A DNA stretch of 64,000 nucleotides from Ascidiimonas sp046199005 (GCA_046199005.1 CP176050.1:2976001-3040000); one strand, 5' to 3'; positions 26,783-35,925 are shown, counted from the stretch's first letter. Program-made: numbers and translations. Notes: generated from the sequence alone by a model not told the origin.

Positions 26783-26879
26783 ACTACCTCAGGGCAAGCC
26801 CAGAGGTAGTTGCTGTAAACAAACGCTTAACTTAAAGGCAAGCCTAGGGCTATTAGACCCTTTGGCGTTACCAATAAAG
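26779..26879 (+). repeat. Dispersed intergenic repeat, copy C
   Basis: It starts GTAAACTACCTCAGGGCAAG and ends CCTTTGGCGTTACCAATAAA. It contains a 9-bp perfect inverted repeat, AACTACCTC with GAGGTAGTT, around a 12-base loop. It overlaps the stop codon of the lipoprotein gene. Confidence 0.7.
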
Positions 26880-26959
26880 ACCTACGTTTAACTTCATATA
26901 AGAAAATCGAACACCAACCTGTATTTACAAAAGGATAGTCTCAAAAACACCTCCATATC

Positions 26960-27799
26960 CTACTCAAACAATTCATTAATAATCTGTTGACTCAATCTTG
27001 CTAAATCATCATTTCCAGCCTTTTGTGATAGTTCTTTAGAGCGTTTAGCCGCTGCAATAGCCTCTTCTTTTCTATCTAAGTCTTTCAGGATTAACGCTTC
27101 TCGATAGACCTGGAAGAATAAAGCTGCGTCACTTTGGGTTACGGTTCTAATATAGTTTAGAGCAAGTGGCAGATCTGTTTGAGTTTCATGCAAATAAAGA
27201 GCTGCCTGAAAATAGCTAAAGTCTGAAGGTCCTTTTAATACCTTATCAATGTTTGCTAAGATAGCCTGGTGTTCATTTACTTTAACTGCTACTTCTACTT
27301 TATAATTTGCCCATTGTAACACCAAATATGCATCACTTATCGTAATCGACTCAAAGTGAAGGGTAAACGTTTCTAAAGAATAGTCCAACTGCTTTATAGG
27401 AACAGTGATCTCAAGTAAGGGTTCTTTGTCTAAAAAATGAGTATAGGAGCGGTTTTCAAAGGAATAAAAATGAAAGGCCCATGAAGTATCTCGTGGAGTT
27501 GTCAATATAGCATAAGCTCCTTTAGCCAAAGTTTGACCGTTAATTTCAATATCCTTATTGAATGCTATTTTTGTAGTTGCATTTGCCCCAGTTCGCCATT
27601 TTTTGCCTAAGACTAATATCCCATTTTCTCCGAAGAGATCTCGTCCTCGTAAACTTGGTCTGGAATAAGATAAAGTTACCGTTGTCAATCCAATTTTCTG
27701 AGAAATTTCTACAGCCGGACTTAAAGCAGGTAATTCAATTTGGGCATAACTTGACAGACTGATACATAGCATCAGAAAGCTGAACATAATTTTTAACAT
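26960..27799 (-). CDS. DUF2911 family exported protein
   Basis: The 279-residue protein has a signal peptide ending SSYAQ and the DUF2911 hallmarks SYSRPSLRGRDLFGE, GKKWRTGANATTKI, and LAKGAYAILTTP. The C-terminal 90 residues are helical and TPR-like (LALNYIRTVTQS, then EEAIAAAKRSKEL). DUF2911 proteins are common in Bacteroidota and have no known function. The gene is the last of a three-gene operon with a membrane AraC regulator and an unknown exported protein; the gap to the regulator is 25 bases. Confidence 0.92.
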   Translation of the reverse strand: MLKIMFSFLMLCISLSSYAQIELPALSPAVEISQKIGLTTVTLSYSRPSLRGRDLFGENGILVLGKKWRTGANATTKIAFNKDIEINGQTLAKGAYAILTTPRDTSWAFHFYSFENRSYTHFLDKEPLLEITVPIKQLDYSLETFTLHFESITISDAYLVLQWANYKVEVAVKVNEHQAILANIDKVLKGPSDFSYFQAALYLHETQTDLPLALNYIRTVTQSDAALFFQVYREALILKDLDRKEEAIAAAKRSKELSQKAGNDDLARLSQQIINELFE

Positions 27800-27824
27800 G
27801 ATTTATATTTTTAATTTTAGATAC

Positions 27825-28925
27825 TTAATTTTCCTTCCTGAGAAATTCAGAGGGAGGACATCCCATGATTTGTTTAAAGGATTTGTTAAAGGTAGATTTT
27901 GAATGAAACCCGGCTTCCTGGGCTAAACCCAAAAGTGTTTTTTGTGCTGCGACCGGAGATTTAGCCAAGCGGATAAACTCATGAATACGATGATAATTTA
28001 CATATTCAAAAAAGCTCATTCCTATTCTCTCATTAAGCAAACGAGAAAGTTCGGGAGCATTAATATTCATCAGTTCTGCCAACTCTGATTTCAACAATTT
28101 GGCATTTAAATAAGGTTTCTTCTGCTCCATAATTTCTTCTAACTCCTGTTTTAATTCATCCAAATCAGCGTTTGAAAATTGAGATTGCGCGTATTTGATC
28201 TTATTTGATAATTGATGGAATTGAAAAACGGAAGGAGTCACCATTTGATAATAAGCAACAAACAAAACAATCAGAGCAACTGTCAACCAGATAAACTCTC
28301 GCGATGCAATTTCGATTTGAGAATAATCCCCAAAACTGATAAGGTAAAGAACCAGCCAAATTGATAAACAAATCCCAATGATGACTAGAAAAGTTTTTAC
28401 GAAGCTGATATTCAACACATAACTTGCTTCTGATTGCAAAGTCTTTTTTAGCTGATAGTATTTTAAGATACTTAGCGTGAAATATGTAATATTAACAGTG
28501 AGTCCGAGTCCGACTAAAATATGAACTACCCGAAATAGTTCGCCACTGTTAACCCGTTCTGTAATGACTTCCCTAGGCGGAAGGATATAGTAAAACGTAA
28601 CAATAAGACTATAAACTACGCCAGGTATGTAATGAAACAGATCTGAATTTGAAAAACGTTTTTCAGAAAGTGTAGACTGAACGAACAGATAAATGGTTGG
28701 TCCAAAAAACAAAATAGAAAACTCTGATATTCCTTTTAGCTGTCTTTCCCAACCATAGGCGAAATGACCAATTTTCGTCACTAGACCTAACATTAAAAGT
28801 ACCACTAAAATCAATACATAAATATTGATTTGTTGTCGTTTTTTATGGGAAACACCAAATATCACCAATAAAAAGAGACCTTGGAAAAACGCAAAATAGA
28901 CGAGCTGATTTGAAATATCGATCAT
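27825..28925 (-). CDS. Membrane-bound AraC-family transcriptional regulator
   Basis: This 366-residue protein has about seven membrane helices in residues 1-235 and a C-terminal AraC DNA-binding domain at about 260-366. The first helix-turn-helix lies near AELMNINAPELSRLLNER, and the second contains AQEAGFHSKSTFNKSFKQ followed by the GCPPSEF ending typical of the family. Such proteins sense membrane or periplasmic signals directly. It is flanked at 14 bases by an exported protein gene and at 25 bases by the DUF2911 gene, which are its likely targets or partners. Confidence 0.92.
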   Translation of the reverse strand: MIDISNQLVYFAFFQGLFLLVIFGVSHKKRQQINIYVLILVVLLMLGLVTKIGHFAYGWERQLKGISEFSILFFGPTIYLFVQSTLSEKRFSNSDLFHYIPGVVYSLIVTFYYILPPREVITERVNSGELFRVVHILVGLGLTVNITYFTLSILKYYQLKKTLQSEASYVLNISFVKTFLVIIGICLSIWLVLYLISFGDYSQIEIASREFIWLTVALIVLFVAYYQMVTPSVFQFHQLSNKIKYAQSQFSNADLDELKQELEEIMEQKKPYLNAKLLKSELAELMNINAPELSRLLNERIGMSFFEYVNYHRIHEFIRLAKSPVAAQKTLLGLAQEAGFHSKSTFNKSFKQIMGCPPSEFLRKEN

Positions 28926-28939
28926 TAATGAGACTTTAA

Positions 28940-29641
28940 CTATTCTAAAATAAATTCATTGACATGTTGAATGTTATCCCATTTTAATTTTATAATTTTT
29001 TCTTGAAAATCCTTGAAAACTGCTTCGTTTTTCCAAGAAGTGATCACAAAATAGTCAGGATTATATTGATACCCAAAGGGAGATTTTCCGTCCGTTAAAT
29101 GAACTAGTATTTCACCTCCTGATTCTTGAACTTCTTTTATCCATTTTTTATAAAATTCACTGGATTGCTTTTCAGATTCCAACCAATAGGCAGTCGCTAC
29201 TTGATACTGTTCCCGATGAATTTTAAAAGATACATTTTCTTCAACTTCAAAATAACGCAGTCCGAAATAAGACCATATGCTCCTTCTGCGTTCATGAAAA
29301 TCTGGCACCTCCTCTACAATTTGAGCTAAAAAATCTTCCCTAAGTTCAATATCCCGCCATTTACCTAAAATTAAAAATTGTGGTTGCAAATTTCCTTGAT
29401 TGTTACTCATAACCTTAAAACCTGGTAAAGGTTGATAAGACATTTTTTTAGCTACAGGAAAAGCAATTTGGAAGTACGATTTTAAATTTGCTTCGGTTTT
29501 TGGGTTTTGACTTAGTAATAAAATATCGAATACTTCTCCCTTTTTAAGCGTAATCGTATCAATTTTTGATTGTCCTAAAGATGAATGAATAGAACAGTTG
29601 ACACATAACAGTAGTAACAAAACTTGTAGTAAACTTTTCAT
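28940..29641 (-). CDS. Unknown exported protein, first gene of AraC operon
   Basis: A 233-residue product with an N-terminal hydrophobic signal (3-22) ending SLGQ. An internal Cys at VNCS could also be read as a lipobox. The rest may consist of two alpha/beta modules resembling dimeric alpha-beta-barrel (monooxygenase-like) folds: each has a beta strand, a helix and an FVITSWKNEAVFKDFQEKI-like end. That fold suggestion is weak. It is translated ahead of the membrane AraC regulator (14-base gap). Confidence 0.7.
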   Translation of the reverse strand: MKSLLQVLLLLLCVNCSIHSSLGQSKIDTITLKKGEVFDILLLSQNPKTEANLKSYFQIAFPVAKKMSYQPLPGFKVMSNNQGNLQPQFLILGKWRDIELREDFLAQIVEEVPDFHERRRSIWSYFGLRYFEVEENVSFKIHREQYQVATAYWLESEKQSSEFYKKWIKEVQESGGEILVHLTDGKSPFGYQYNPDYFVITSWKNEAVFKDFQEKIIKLKWDNIQHVNEFILE

Positions 29642-30287
29642 AATTTCTCATTTAATTATTTTACTTCGTGCATTTTATGGCTGCAAATTAATTCGGAAAA
29701 CACAGAGATCGCTCTCATTTGAGAATAAATAGGTATCAATACTGTATATGGACTTCTTTTTGCCAATTTTGAAGGAGGTTCATTATAAAATTTGAGTATT
29801 ACCGTTCAACAACTTTATATTAAATTAGGGAGAGGATACTAATGGTCTTAAACACCACTTCATTTAGATCTAGCCAAAGGAATTGGAACAATAGACCGAA
29901 TTCAATGTATAGACCTAAACTTATCATTTTTGAAAGGAGTTCGAGGCTTCATGCAATACAATATAGTTTGTCCTCTACAATATTCTTCTTCCCGATAGCT
30001 TCTATATTCCTAATTTGAAATACATTTTAAAGTCTTCGTGAATGATCTTTGAAATTTCCTAAGTCAATAAACCAAATACATATATGGAATTCCGTAAGGT
30101 ATTGGAATGATTTACGTCTATTTTTGAACTAAAGAATAGCAAGATTATTGGTTTGTTGATTGTTTATCGCTTATTACTGATTTTCATCTAAACGATTCAG
30201 AAAAACCATTGGTTTTAATTAGGTTTGAAGCTGTTCAGGAATCCTGAACGGCTCTTTTAATAGCCACTTAATTAATAATGTAGCTTT
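29642..30287. other. Long spacer without a gene
   Basis: About 645 AT-rich bases between divergent transcription units. I see no coding frame. A GGAATTCCGTAAG motif lies at 30086-30098 and a hairpin at 30229-30252. The rest holds nothing I can support. Confidence 0.6.
30229..30252 (+). terminator. Hairpin before the gene at 30288
   Basis: AGCTGTTCAGGA (30229-30240) pairs with TCCTGAACGGCT (30241-30252) with one wobble pair; the palindrome centre leaves only a tight loop, and CTTTT follows. No gene lies upstream to be terminated, so it may end a small RNA or attenuate the downstream gene. Confidence 0.45.
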
Positions 30288-31010
30288 ATGAAAAATCTTA
30301 TCATTTTATCAATTATTATTTTATCTCTTGTCCCTCAAAACCTAAAGGCTCAGGATGAAGGAGTCGCAATTGCCGCTGTAGCGGGAGGATTACTTGCCAT
30401 TGGCTCAGGGATTGCAGCAGTAGAACAAATGAAAGAACAGGCAGAATTAACTGCTACAGAGTGGTTTCTTACGAATCATCCTGAACACAATCGATTTTCT
30501 CTCAAAACTTTGGATTTTGATGGTAAAAAACTAAAAGACATGTCGGCTACATCGGTAATTACCTTTAAAATTCAGGATTTTGAAATTGTTGAAGGAGAAA
30601 CTAAGCTGGGAAAGAAGTTCGTACTATTTGGCTTTACCAGTTTTGGTTGGATAAATGAATACGGAATCAATTTTGACAAAGTTCAGTGGTTTTTGATAGA
30701 CAGTGATGAATGGATGAATATGATGCTTTCTTATGCCAAAGTAGCTTCTGGCGAGGAAAATGAAAATGTAATTCGAAAAGCCCTAGAAAATGGCAAAGTA
30801 GTCAACAGAGGTATTCGCACTAAGAAAGGAGATAACATTGATTTTTACAAAATAGAAGGAGATATGTATTTGGTAACGGATTATTCAAACGACATGAAAT
30901 TTATCTATAATGAAAGATCTTTAGGGATCTATCTTAAAGAAACTATGAACTTAATACAAATTGGAAGAGGGGATTTAATTAAAATTCACGAATACTTTTT
31001 CGATAATTAA
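30288..31010 (+). CDS. Unknown exported protein with Gly/Ala-rich segment
   Basis: A 240-residue protein with a signal peptide ending LKAQ and then a Gly/Ala-rich hydrophobic stretch (about 27-45) that may be a membrane helix or re-entrant loop. The remaining 190 residues look like a soluble beta-rich domain with no motif I know. It follows a hairpin at 30229 by 35 bases. A LETM1-related gene lies 140 bases downstream on the same strand but is probably separate. Confidence 0.7.
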   Translation: MKNLIILSIIILSLVPQNLKAQDEGVAIAAVAGGLLAIGSGIAAVEQMKEQAELTATEWFLTNHPEHNRFSLKTLDFDGKKLKDMSATSVITFKIQDFEIVEGETKLGKKFVLFGFTSFGWINEYGINFDKVQWFLIDSDEWMNMMLSYAKVASGEENENVIRKALENGKVVNRGIRTKKGDNIDFYKIEGDMYLVTDYSNDMKFIYNERSLGIYLKETMNLIQIGRGDLIKIHEYFFDN

Positions 31011-31151
31011 TTTTATGTAATTCAAAGATAACAGTCTTAAAATATATGGTCTACTAAAATATCTTTGAAGGCTTCACTTATATATTTGACTATTTAAATA
31101 AGTTTTGAATAGCGAATAATTTATCAATACATTTGATACAAATTCGTTTCT

Positions 31152-32351
31152 ATGAATCCCTCCGCTAATGGCTGGATCGATAAACTCAATGCACTGGTCT
31201 ATCAGCAGGAACCTCTTTCTACTCTTTCAGAAGAGGATTTCTATCTGAAGTTACGTGCTTCCGGGTTTGTCTATGGTTCGAATCTACAAACTGCCATTGA
31301 GATCCCTACAGAATTAAAACTTTCGGAAGATGAGATCACCAAAGTAAATCTGTTGAGCTGTTTGCTGTTCTATTACCAGAAATACCATCCGCAGCAACCG
31401 GAAGAAGAAGCGGTAAAAGAGATCTTGAATTTTTACAAAGAACTCAAAGCGACCAAGTTTTCTTTTCTGGAAAAAATACTCATTGGGAAGGAGTGTTCTG
31501 CGCAATTAGAAAAAGTGATCGATTCGCGCATTCGGCTTAACTCGAATATCATTACGCAAAACTTTAGCAACCTGATTACCAATGCGCTGTTATTCTCAGA
31601 TGTCCTGGCATTTATACATTTTATGAAGAAAAAAAAGGGTACGGAACGCTATGCGATCAAATTAGAGAATCAGATCAACAAGGTGGTGTATGAAGCGCTA
31701 AATTCTAAAGCAAGTAAATCGGAACACGACGAATTACTTATCAAATTAGTCGCTTCTTCCCTGCGCTATCACAAAGGAGACGTAGATCCTTCAGAACCTC
31801 TGGAGGATGTAGTTGAAAATTACCATACCGGCTCTGATATGGGTAATCGATATCTAATTGACCTGGCATGCCTCGTAGTTTGGGACGATGCGACCATAGA
31901 TCATAGCGAAGAGAATTTTCTGGATAAACTGGGGCACGAATTGGGCATTGCCCCAAATGTGATAGCCGATTCTCTGAAGCATATTCAGCTTTTTATCGGG
32001 GAACATCGAGAAGAAATCGCTTTTTTCAATACTGCCAATCCGGTAAAAACTTTTTACGATCAGTCTTCAAAAGTGGTAAGCAAATTGATCCTTCGCAATC
32101 AAAAACGACTTTTAAAAGAATTGAATGAAAGCGGAGAGTTACTCGTTCTTCTTACCCGCTCGACCGTAAAAGACCTTACAGATGATGAGAAACAGAAAGT
32201 AAAAGCACAATTACTGGACATCTGTAAATCAATCCCATCACTGGCTATTTTTGCGCTCCCTGGTGGCGGATTGTTACTCCCGTTATTGGTAAAGTTCATA
32301 CCCAAGTTACTCCCTTCTGCTTTTGACGATAATAAGCTTCCGGAGGAGTAA
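31152..32351 (+). CDS. LETM1-related (biofilm-associated type) protein
   Basis: A 399-residue protein, mostly helical and without a signal peptide. The last 65 residues (VKDLTDDEKQKVKAQL to PKLLPSAF) match the LETM1 ribosome-binding-domain end: an acidic helix followed by the hydrophobic ALPGGGLLLPLLVKF segment and a Pro-rich end. The long N-terminal part contains a TerB-like region with YLIDLACLVVWDDATIDHSE. The family is widespread in Flavobacteriaceae as a LETM1-related biofilm-associated protein; its mechanism is unknown. The TAA stop lies in a GTAAACTACCTC motif, the start of the dispersed repeat. Confidence 0.8.
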   Translation: MNPSANGWIDKLNALVYQQEPLSTLSEEDFYLKLRASGFVYGSNLQTAIEIPTELKLSEDEITKVNLLSCLLFYYQKYHPQQPEEEAVKEILNFYKELKATKFSFLEKILIGKECSAQLEKVIDSRIRLNSNIITQNFSNLITNALLFSDVLAFIHFMKKKKGTERYAIKLENQINKVVYEALNSKASKSEHDELLIKLVASSLRYHKGDVDPSEPLEDVVENYHTGSDMGNRYLIDLACLVVWDDATIDHSEENFLDKLGHELGIAPNVIADSLKHIQLFIGEHREEIAFFNTANPVKTFYDQSSKVVSKLILRNQKRLLKELNESGELLVLLTRSTVKDLTDDEKQKVKAQLLDICKSIPSLAIFALPGGGLLLPLLVKFIPKLLPSAFDDNKLPEE

Positions 32352-32837
32352 ACTACCTCTTTACAAAATCATAATCATGCAATTTTTCAAATACAAACCT
32401 AAAGGAAGCTTCGGTACTTCGACTTTTCTTAACGGAAGTCATTTACTACACTGACAAGAAAGAAGACATCCTACTGCCAATTCAAGCAAAAACCCCACGT
32501 AGTGAATTCCTGAGGAGGGGACGAGCGGTTTAAAAACAGCCAGTGGCTGTTTGCAGCGAGCAGCCAGCATGCGCAAGGGGGACAAAAGCTTTGAGAACAG
32601 GAGCGAAGGCACGTAGCGACGCAAAGTTTTGGAATTGGTTTTTGACTTCATTGTCAAAAAACGCATAGGCGAAGGTGTCCTTTTTTTTGTTTCGTTTATT
32701 TTGGACAAGCAAAAAAAATGAAAACCAATCATAGAAGACATCTAGATTTCAAATAACAAATCTTACTCCCCCACAAAGTTTATTTGACTCCCAATCAATT
32801 CAACCTTAATAATCGGCTAAATTCCTTTCTTTTGAAT
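32352..32837. other. Spacer with GC-richer repeat-like block
   Basis: The first bases carry only the left end of the dispersed repeat (GTAAACTACCTCT). From about 32490 to 32720 the sequence becomes richer in G and C, with CAGCCAGTGGCTG (palindromic), AGCGAGCAGCCAGCATGCG and a purine-rich end GGACAAGCAAAAAAAATG. Blocks of this type recur near gene ends in Flavobacteriia. Two short open frames on the minus strand here look like by-products, not genes. Confidence 0.55.
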
Positions 32838-33593
32838 TCAACTCAGCCAATCTTTAAAATCCTTTACGCGTTCACGGCTTACAATGACATCGCCTTCATC
32901 AAAGCGGTTCATTTTTATTTGCAGACGAGAATTGGTATAAGAGATCATATCTTTTATATGATTGATATTAACAATATATTTTCGGCTTACGCGAAAGAAA
33001 ATATCGGGTGCTAATTCATCCTGTAAATTTTCAAGGGTGGTTTCCAATAAATAATTTCGGCCATCTAAAGTATAGGCATAGGTACCTTTATTTTCGCTGT
33101 AGAAGCATTCAATTTCATCGGTATTGATCATCTTTAAGTACTGCCCTACTTTTACCGTAAAACGCTTTTTGTATTCGCGCTCTATAGGATTTACCAGTAA
33201 TTTTCTAATATCATCAAAATCTACTTTTAGTTCCTGTCTTTCGGGGATCCGCTCTTTAAATTTTCTGATCGCAACTTCCAGGTCGTCATCATCAATAGGT
33301 TTTAGCAAATAATCGATACTGTTGAGCTTAAAAGCCTGTAGCGCATATTCATCATAAGCAGTAGTAAATATAATAGCGCTTTTAATGTCCAGATGTTCAA
33401 AGATCTCAAAGGAGAGTCCGTCAGACAATTGAATATCCAAAAAAATAAGATCTGGATGCTCATTTTTCTGAAACCATTCCATAGATTCTTCTACGGAATG
33501 TAGCAAAGTTTCAACATTTACCTGATTGCTCTCCAGCATGCGCTGCAAACGTCTTGCCGATGGTTTTTCATCTTCTATAATGATGGTTCTCAT
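32838..33593 (-). CDS. LytTR-type response regulator
   Basis: The 251-residue protein has a receiver domain (1-120) with acidic pocket E7/D8, phosphoacceptor D53 and K98, and a LytTR DNA-binding domain (about 148-251: KRFTVKVGQYLKMINTDEIE, then FFRVSRKYIVNINHI). It should be phosphorylated by the LytS-type kinase at 34597-35925, the only kinase in the operon. It is the last gene of a seven-gene minus-strand operon. Targets are probably envelope genes, but no binding sites are identified. Confidence 0.95.
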   Translation of the reverse strand: MRTIIIEDEKPSARRLQRMLESNQVNVETLLHSVEESMEWFQKNEHPDLIFLDIQLSDGLSFEIFEHLDIKSAIIFTTAYDEYALQAFKLNSIDYLLKPIDDDDLEVAIRKFKERIPERQELKVDFDDIRKLLVNPIEREYKKRFTVKVGQYLKMINTDEIECFYSENKGTYAYTLDGRNYLLETTLENLQDELAPDIFFRVSRKYIVNINHIKDMISYTNSRLQIKMNRFDEGDVIVSRERVKDFKDWLS

Positions 33594-33626
33594 TTAACAG
33601 TTTGCGTTTTAAATTGATATAGTGTT

Positions 33627-33953
33627 TTACTTAATACGATTGGATGGAAAGTCTGTGCTGTCTTTTTCCATAAACTCTTTGATCTTACGCTCCTCCCAGT
33701 CCTTACTAAAGAATATCGGTAGGCCAAAAACGGCCAACGCATGAAAAAACAATCCTATTCCCCAAAAGAAGGCAACTGAAAAAGTACCAAAATTCCAGAA
33801 GCTACCTCCGCTTCGTACAATGCTACTACCAATTATGATAATAAGAATGGTATTTACCAATAAGTAGCTCATTAAATGCTGATAGAAACCTTTTAATTTT
33901 TCTACCCTCTTTTTGGCTGCTTCGAGCTTGTGCTGTTTTAACTGATCTTCCAT
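33627..33953 (-). CDS. 2TM domain protein, third stand-alone copy
   Basis: A 108-residue protein with an N-terminal amphipathic helix (AAKKRVEKLKGFYQHL), two membrane helices (about 28-47 and 57-80) and the family end KDWEERKIKEFMEKD. It is one of four copies of the same domain in a row; the other three are at 33960, 34268 and the C-terminus of the kinase at 34597. It may tune the kinase by hetero-oligomerising in the membrane, which is inference. The gap to the regulator gene is 33 bases. Confidence 0.88.
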   Translation of the reverse strand: MEDQLKQHKLEAAKKRVEKLKGFYQHLMSYLLVNTILIIIIGSSIVRSGGSFWNFGTFSVAFFWGIGLFFHALAVFGLPIFFSKDWEERKIKEFMEKDSTDFPSNRIK

Positions 33954-33959
33954 GACCTT

Positions 33960-34253
33960 CTATTTATCTTCTTCCATGAATTGTTTTAGCTTACGCTCTT
34001 CCCATTCTTTTGAAAAAAGCAGTTGCTGACCAAATACTCCGTATGTGTGAAAACCCAGTCCAATTCCCCAAATGATCAAAGTTGTAAAGGTGCTCCACTG
34101 CCAAAAACTTTCTTCAACATAAGTAGATCTAATGTAGGCATTTACCAATATGAAGGAATTGATTACAATAAAAATGGCAATATGCACATAATAACCTTTT
34201 ATTTTTTTGACCCTTTCTCGGGCTTTTTCGTAGCTGTATTTATTTGTTTCCAT
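33960..34253 (-). CDS. 2TM domain protein, second stand-alone copy
   Basis: The 97-residue product starts METNKYSYEKARERVKKIKG, then has two membrane helices and KEWEERKLKQFMEED at the end. An upstream in-frame ATG at 34277 would add eight residues and overlap the preceding gene; the ATG at 34253 fits the family start. Between the helices lies IRSTYVEESFWQWS, more polar than in the sister copies. It has a 14-base gap to the gene before and 6 bases to the gene after. Confidence 0.87.
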   Translation of the reverse strand: METNKYSYEKARERVKKIKGYYVHIAIFIVINSFILVNAYIRSTYVEESFWQWSTFTTLIIWGIGLGFHTYGVFGQQLLFSKEWEERKLKQFMEEDK

Positions 34254-34267
34254 GATACTAATCGTTT

Positions 34268-34570
34268 TTATTCCCATCTTCGTTTATTGTTGTCCTCATT
34301 CATGTATTCCTGAATTTTGCGCTCTTCCCAGTCTTTATTGAAAAAGGGATTGAATTGAAAAGCTTTGATGCCTTGAAAAATCAGTCCTATTCCCCAGCCC
34401 ATAGCGGCCCATAAAAACCATGGGTAAGCCCATTGATCTATGTAGTAATTAAGTGCTGCTAACAGACTTATAAAAACTACATAAGAAAATAAACTGGTAT
34501 AGAATTTTTTTACAGCCTCTACCTTTTCTTTTGCCTTTAAATATTTATCCTGTTGCTCTTGATTTTCCAT
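34268..34570 (-). CDS. 2TM domain protein, first stand-alone copy
   Basis: A 100-residue membrane protein with the domain pattern AKEKVEAVKKFYTSLFSYVV, second helix WAAMGWGIGLIFQGIKAF and end KDWEERKIQEYMNED. It lies 26 bases after the kinase gene, whose C-terminal domain is its closest relative by eye (both have FNPF before the WEERK box). A local duplication from the kinase tail is likely. Confidence 0.88.
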   Translation of the reverse strand: MENQEQQDKYLKAKEKVEAVKKFYTSLFSYVVFISLLAALNYYIDQWAYPWFLWAAMGWGIGLIFQGIKAFQFNPFFNKDWEERKIQEYMNEDNNKRRWE

Positions 34571-34596
34571 TTGTGGTGTGTTGATTGGTTTTTTGT

Positions 34597-35925
34597 CTAG
34601 TTGTTTTTTTCCATGTATTCTTTAATCTTACGTTCTTCCCACCGTTTTCCAAGAAAGGGATTGAATCCGTATGCTTCCAAGCCGTGTGCTACCACACCAA
34701 ATCCCCAACCTAGCGCAGGAAAGATCGCCCAAGGGAAGTCGGTGGTTCTGTAGTTTATGAATGCCAGAACAGGAATTACGATTAAGTAAGAAACCAAATT
34801 TCCGTAAAATGATTTGATGGCTTCTACCCTGTCACGGGCTCGTTGATATCTTTTGTCTTCTATATAATTTTGTTGTGATTGCATGACGCTTTTTTGTTTG
34901 GTTAATAATGGTATTTTTACGCTAAAGACCTGATTGTCTTTTTCTATTTCTACGCTTCTGGCAGTTAGAATGCCATAGCGTTGTTTAATGTTCATTAATC
35001 CTACCCCTGTACTTTTTCTAAGTACTTGTTTTGGTTGTAAATTATTCTCAATTACCAGATTGCCGTTTTCTTCTCTGATGGCTACTTTAAGCGGAGCAGA
35101 AGGAGTTACCACATTGTGTTTTACTGCATTCTCCAAAAGCAACTGTAATGAGAGCGGAACCACTTTAGCTTCCGGGTTACTCAATTGCTCAGGCATTTCA
35201 AATATGATACTATCTTCAAATCGCATTTTCAAGAGTCTTACATAGAGGCGGGCAAAATCAATCTCTTCCTGTACAGTTACTAATTCTTTATTTTTTTGTT
35301 CCAGTACGTATCGGTACACCTTGGAAAGCGAGGTTGTAAATTTCTGTGCCGCTTGTGGATCCTCTTCAATCAATGACGTTAATACGTTAAGGCTATTGAA
35401 CAAAAAATGAGGATCTAATTGATTTTTTAGTGCATCAAATTGTGCCGATGCTGTACCCGCAATGATCTTTTGCTCTTTGATCTTCTTTTTTTGAAGCTCC
35501 CTGTAAAAATAGGCAGCATGAAAAAAGATAGTAATCACCGTGGTAATTATAAGCGCGTTGAAATAGTAAATGGCGCGCTCATTCTGTAAAAAATTTTCAA
35601 TAGGTCTACTTTCAAAACCAACAAATACAATAAACCTGGTAAAGAAAATAGTGATCATGGTGAGTACCACGCTTCCCACAGCTCCAATAAGAAATCGATA
35701 CCTGCCTTTTTTTGACCAATCAACTTTAAGATTCAGATAATCAAAAAAATAGCTGTTAACAATTGTAATGTTTATCGAAAAGAAAATGGTATATAAAAGA
35801 TTTTTGAAAAATACATAGTCAAGTACGGTTTTCTCTCCGTTCATGTTGGAGACGATTTCGAAGAACACAGTGATCATGATTCCAATGACCGTACCGGATA
35901 CTAATATTTTTAAAAGGTTTCTCAT
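34597..35925 (-). CDS. LytS-type sensor kinase with C-terminal 2TM domain
   Basis: The 442-residue protein has four N-terminal membrane helices (about 5-25, 41-60, 78-103, 120-140), a His_kinase domain with phosphorylated H173 in LDPHFLFNSLN, and a HATPase domain (N-box LLLENAVKHN, G-box GVGLMNIKQR). From about residue 358 a complete 2TM domain follows, ending KRWEERKIKEYMEKNN. The tail therefore returns to the membrane after the catalytic part. It pairs with the LytTR regulator at 32838. Three stand-alone 2TM genes lie between the two. Confidence 0.94.
   Translation of the reverse strand: MRNLLKILVSGTVIGIMITVFFEIVSNMNGEKTVLDYVFFKNLLYTIFFSINITIVNSYFFDYLNLKVDWSKKGRYRFLIGAVGSVVLTMITIFFTRFIVFVGFESRPIENFLQNERAIYYFNALIITTVITIFFHAAYFYRELQKKKIKEQKIIAGTASAQFDALKNQLDPHFLFNSLNVLTSLIEEDPQAAQKFTTSLSKVYRYVLEQKNKELVTVQEEIDFARLYVRLLKMRFEDSIIFEMPEQLSNPEAKVVPLSLQLLLENAVKHNVVTPSAPLKVAIREENGNLVIENNLQPKQVLRKSTGVGLMNIKQRYGILTARSVEIEKDNQVFSVKIPLLTKQKSVMQSQQNYIEDKRYQRARDRVEAIKSFYGNLVSYLIVIPVLAFINYRTTDFPWAIFPALGWGFGVVAHGLEAYGFNPFLGKRWEERKIKEYMEKNN

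Noticed and set aside
19355..26960. The AT-rich region as a prophage or transposon.
   Set aside because: No integrase, transposase, terminase, capsid or portal gene and no terminal repeats or tRNA target were seen.
32439..32741. Two overlapping minus-strand open frames in the spacer before the LytTR gene.
   Set aside because: They lie in a repeat-like GC-shifted block, have no domain, odd composition and no conserved start.
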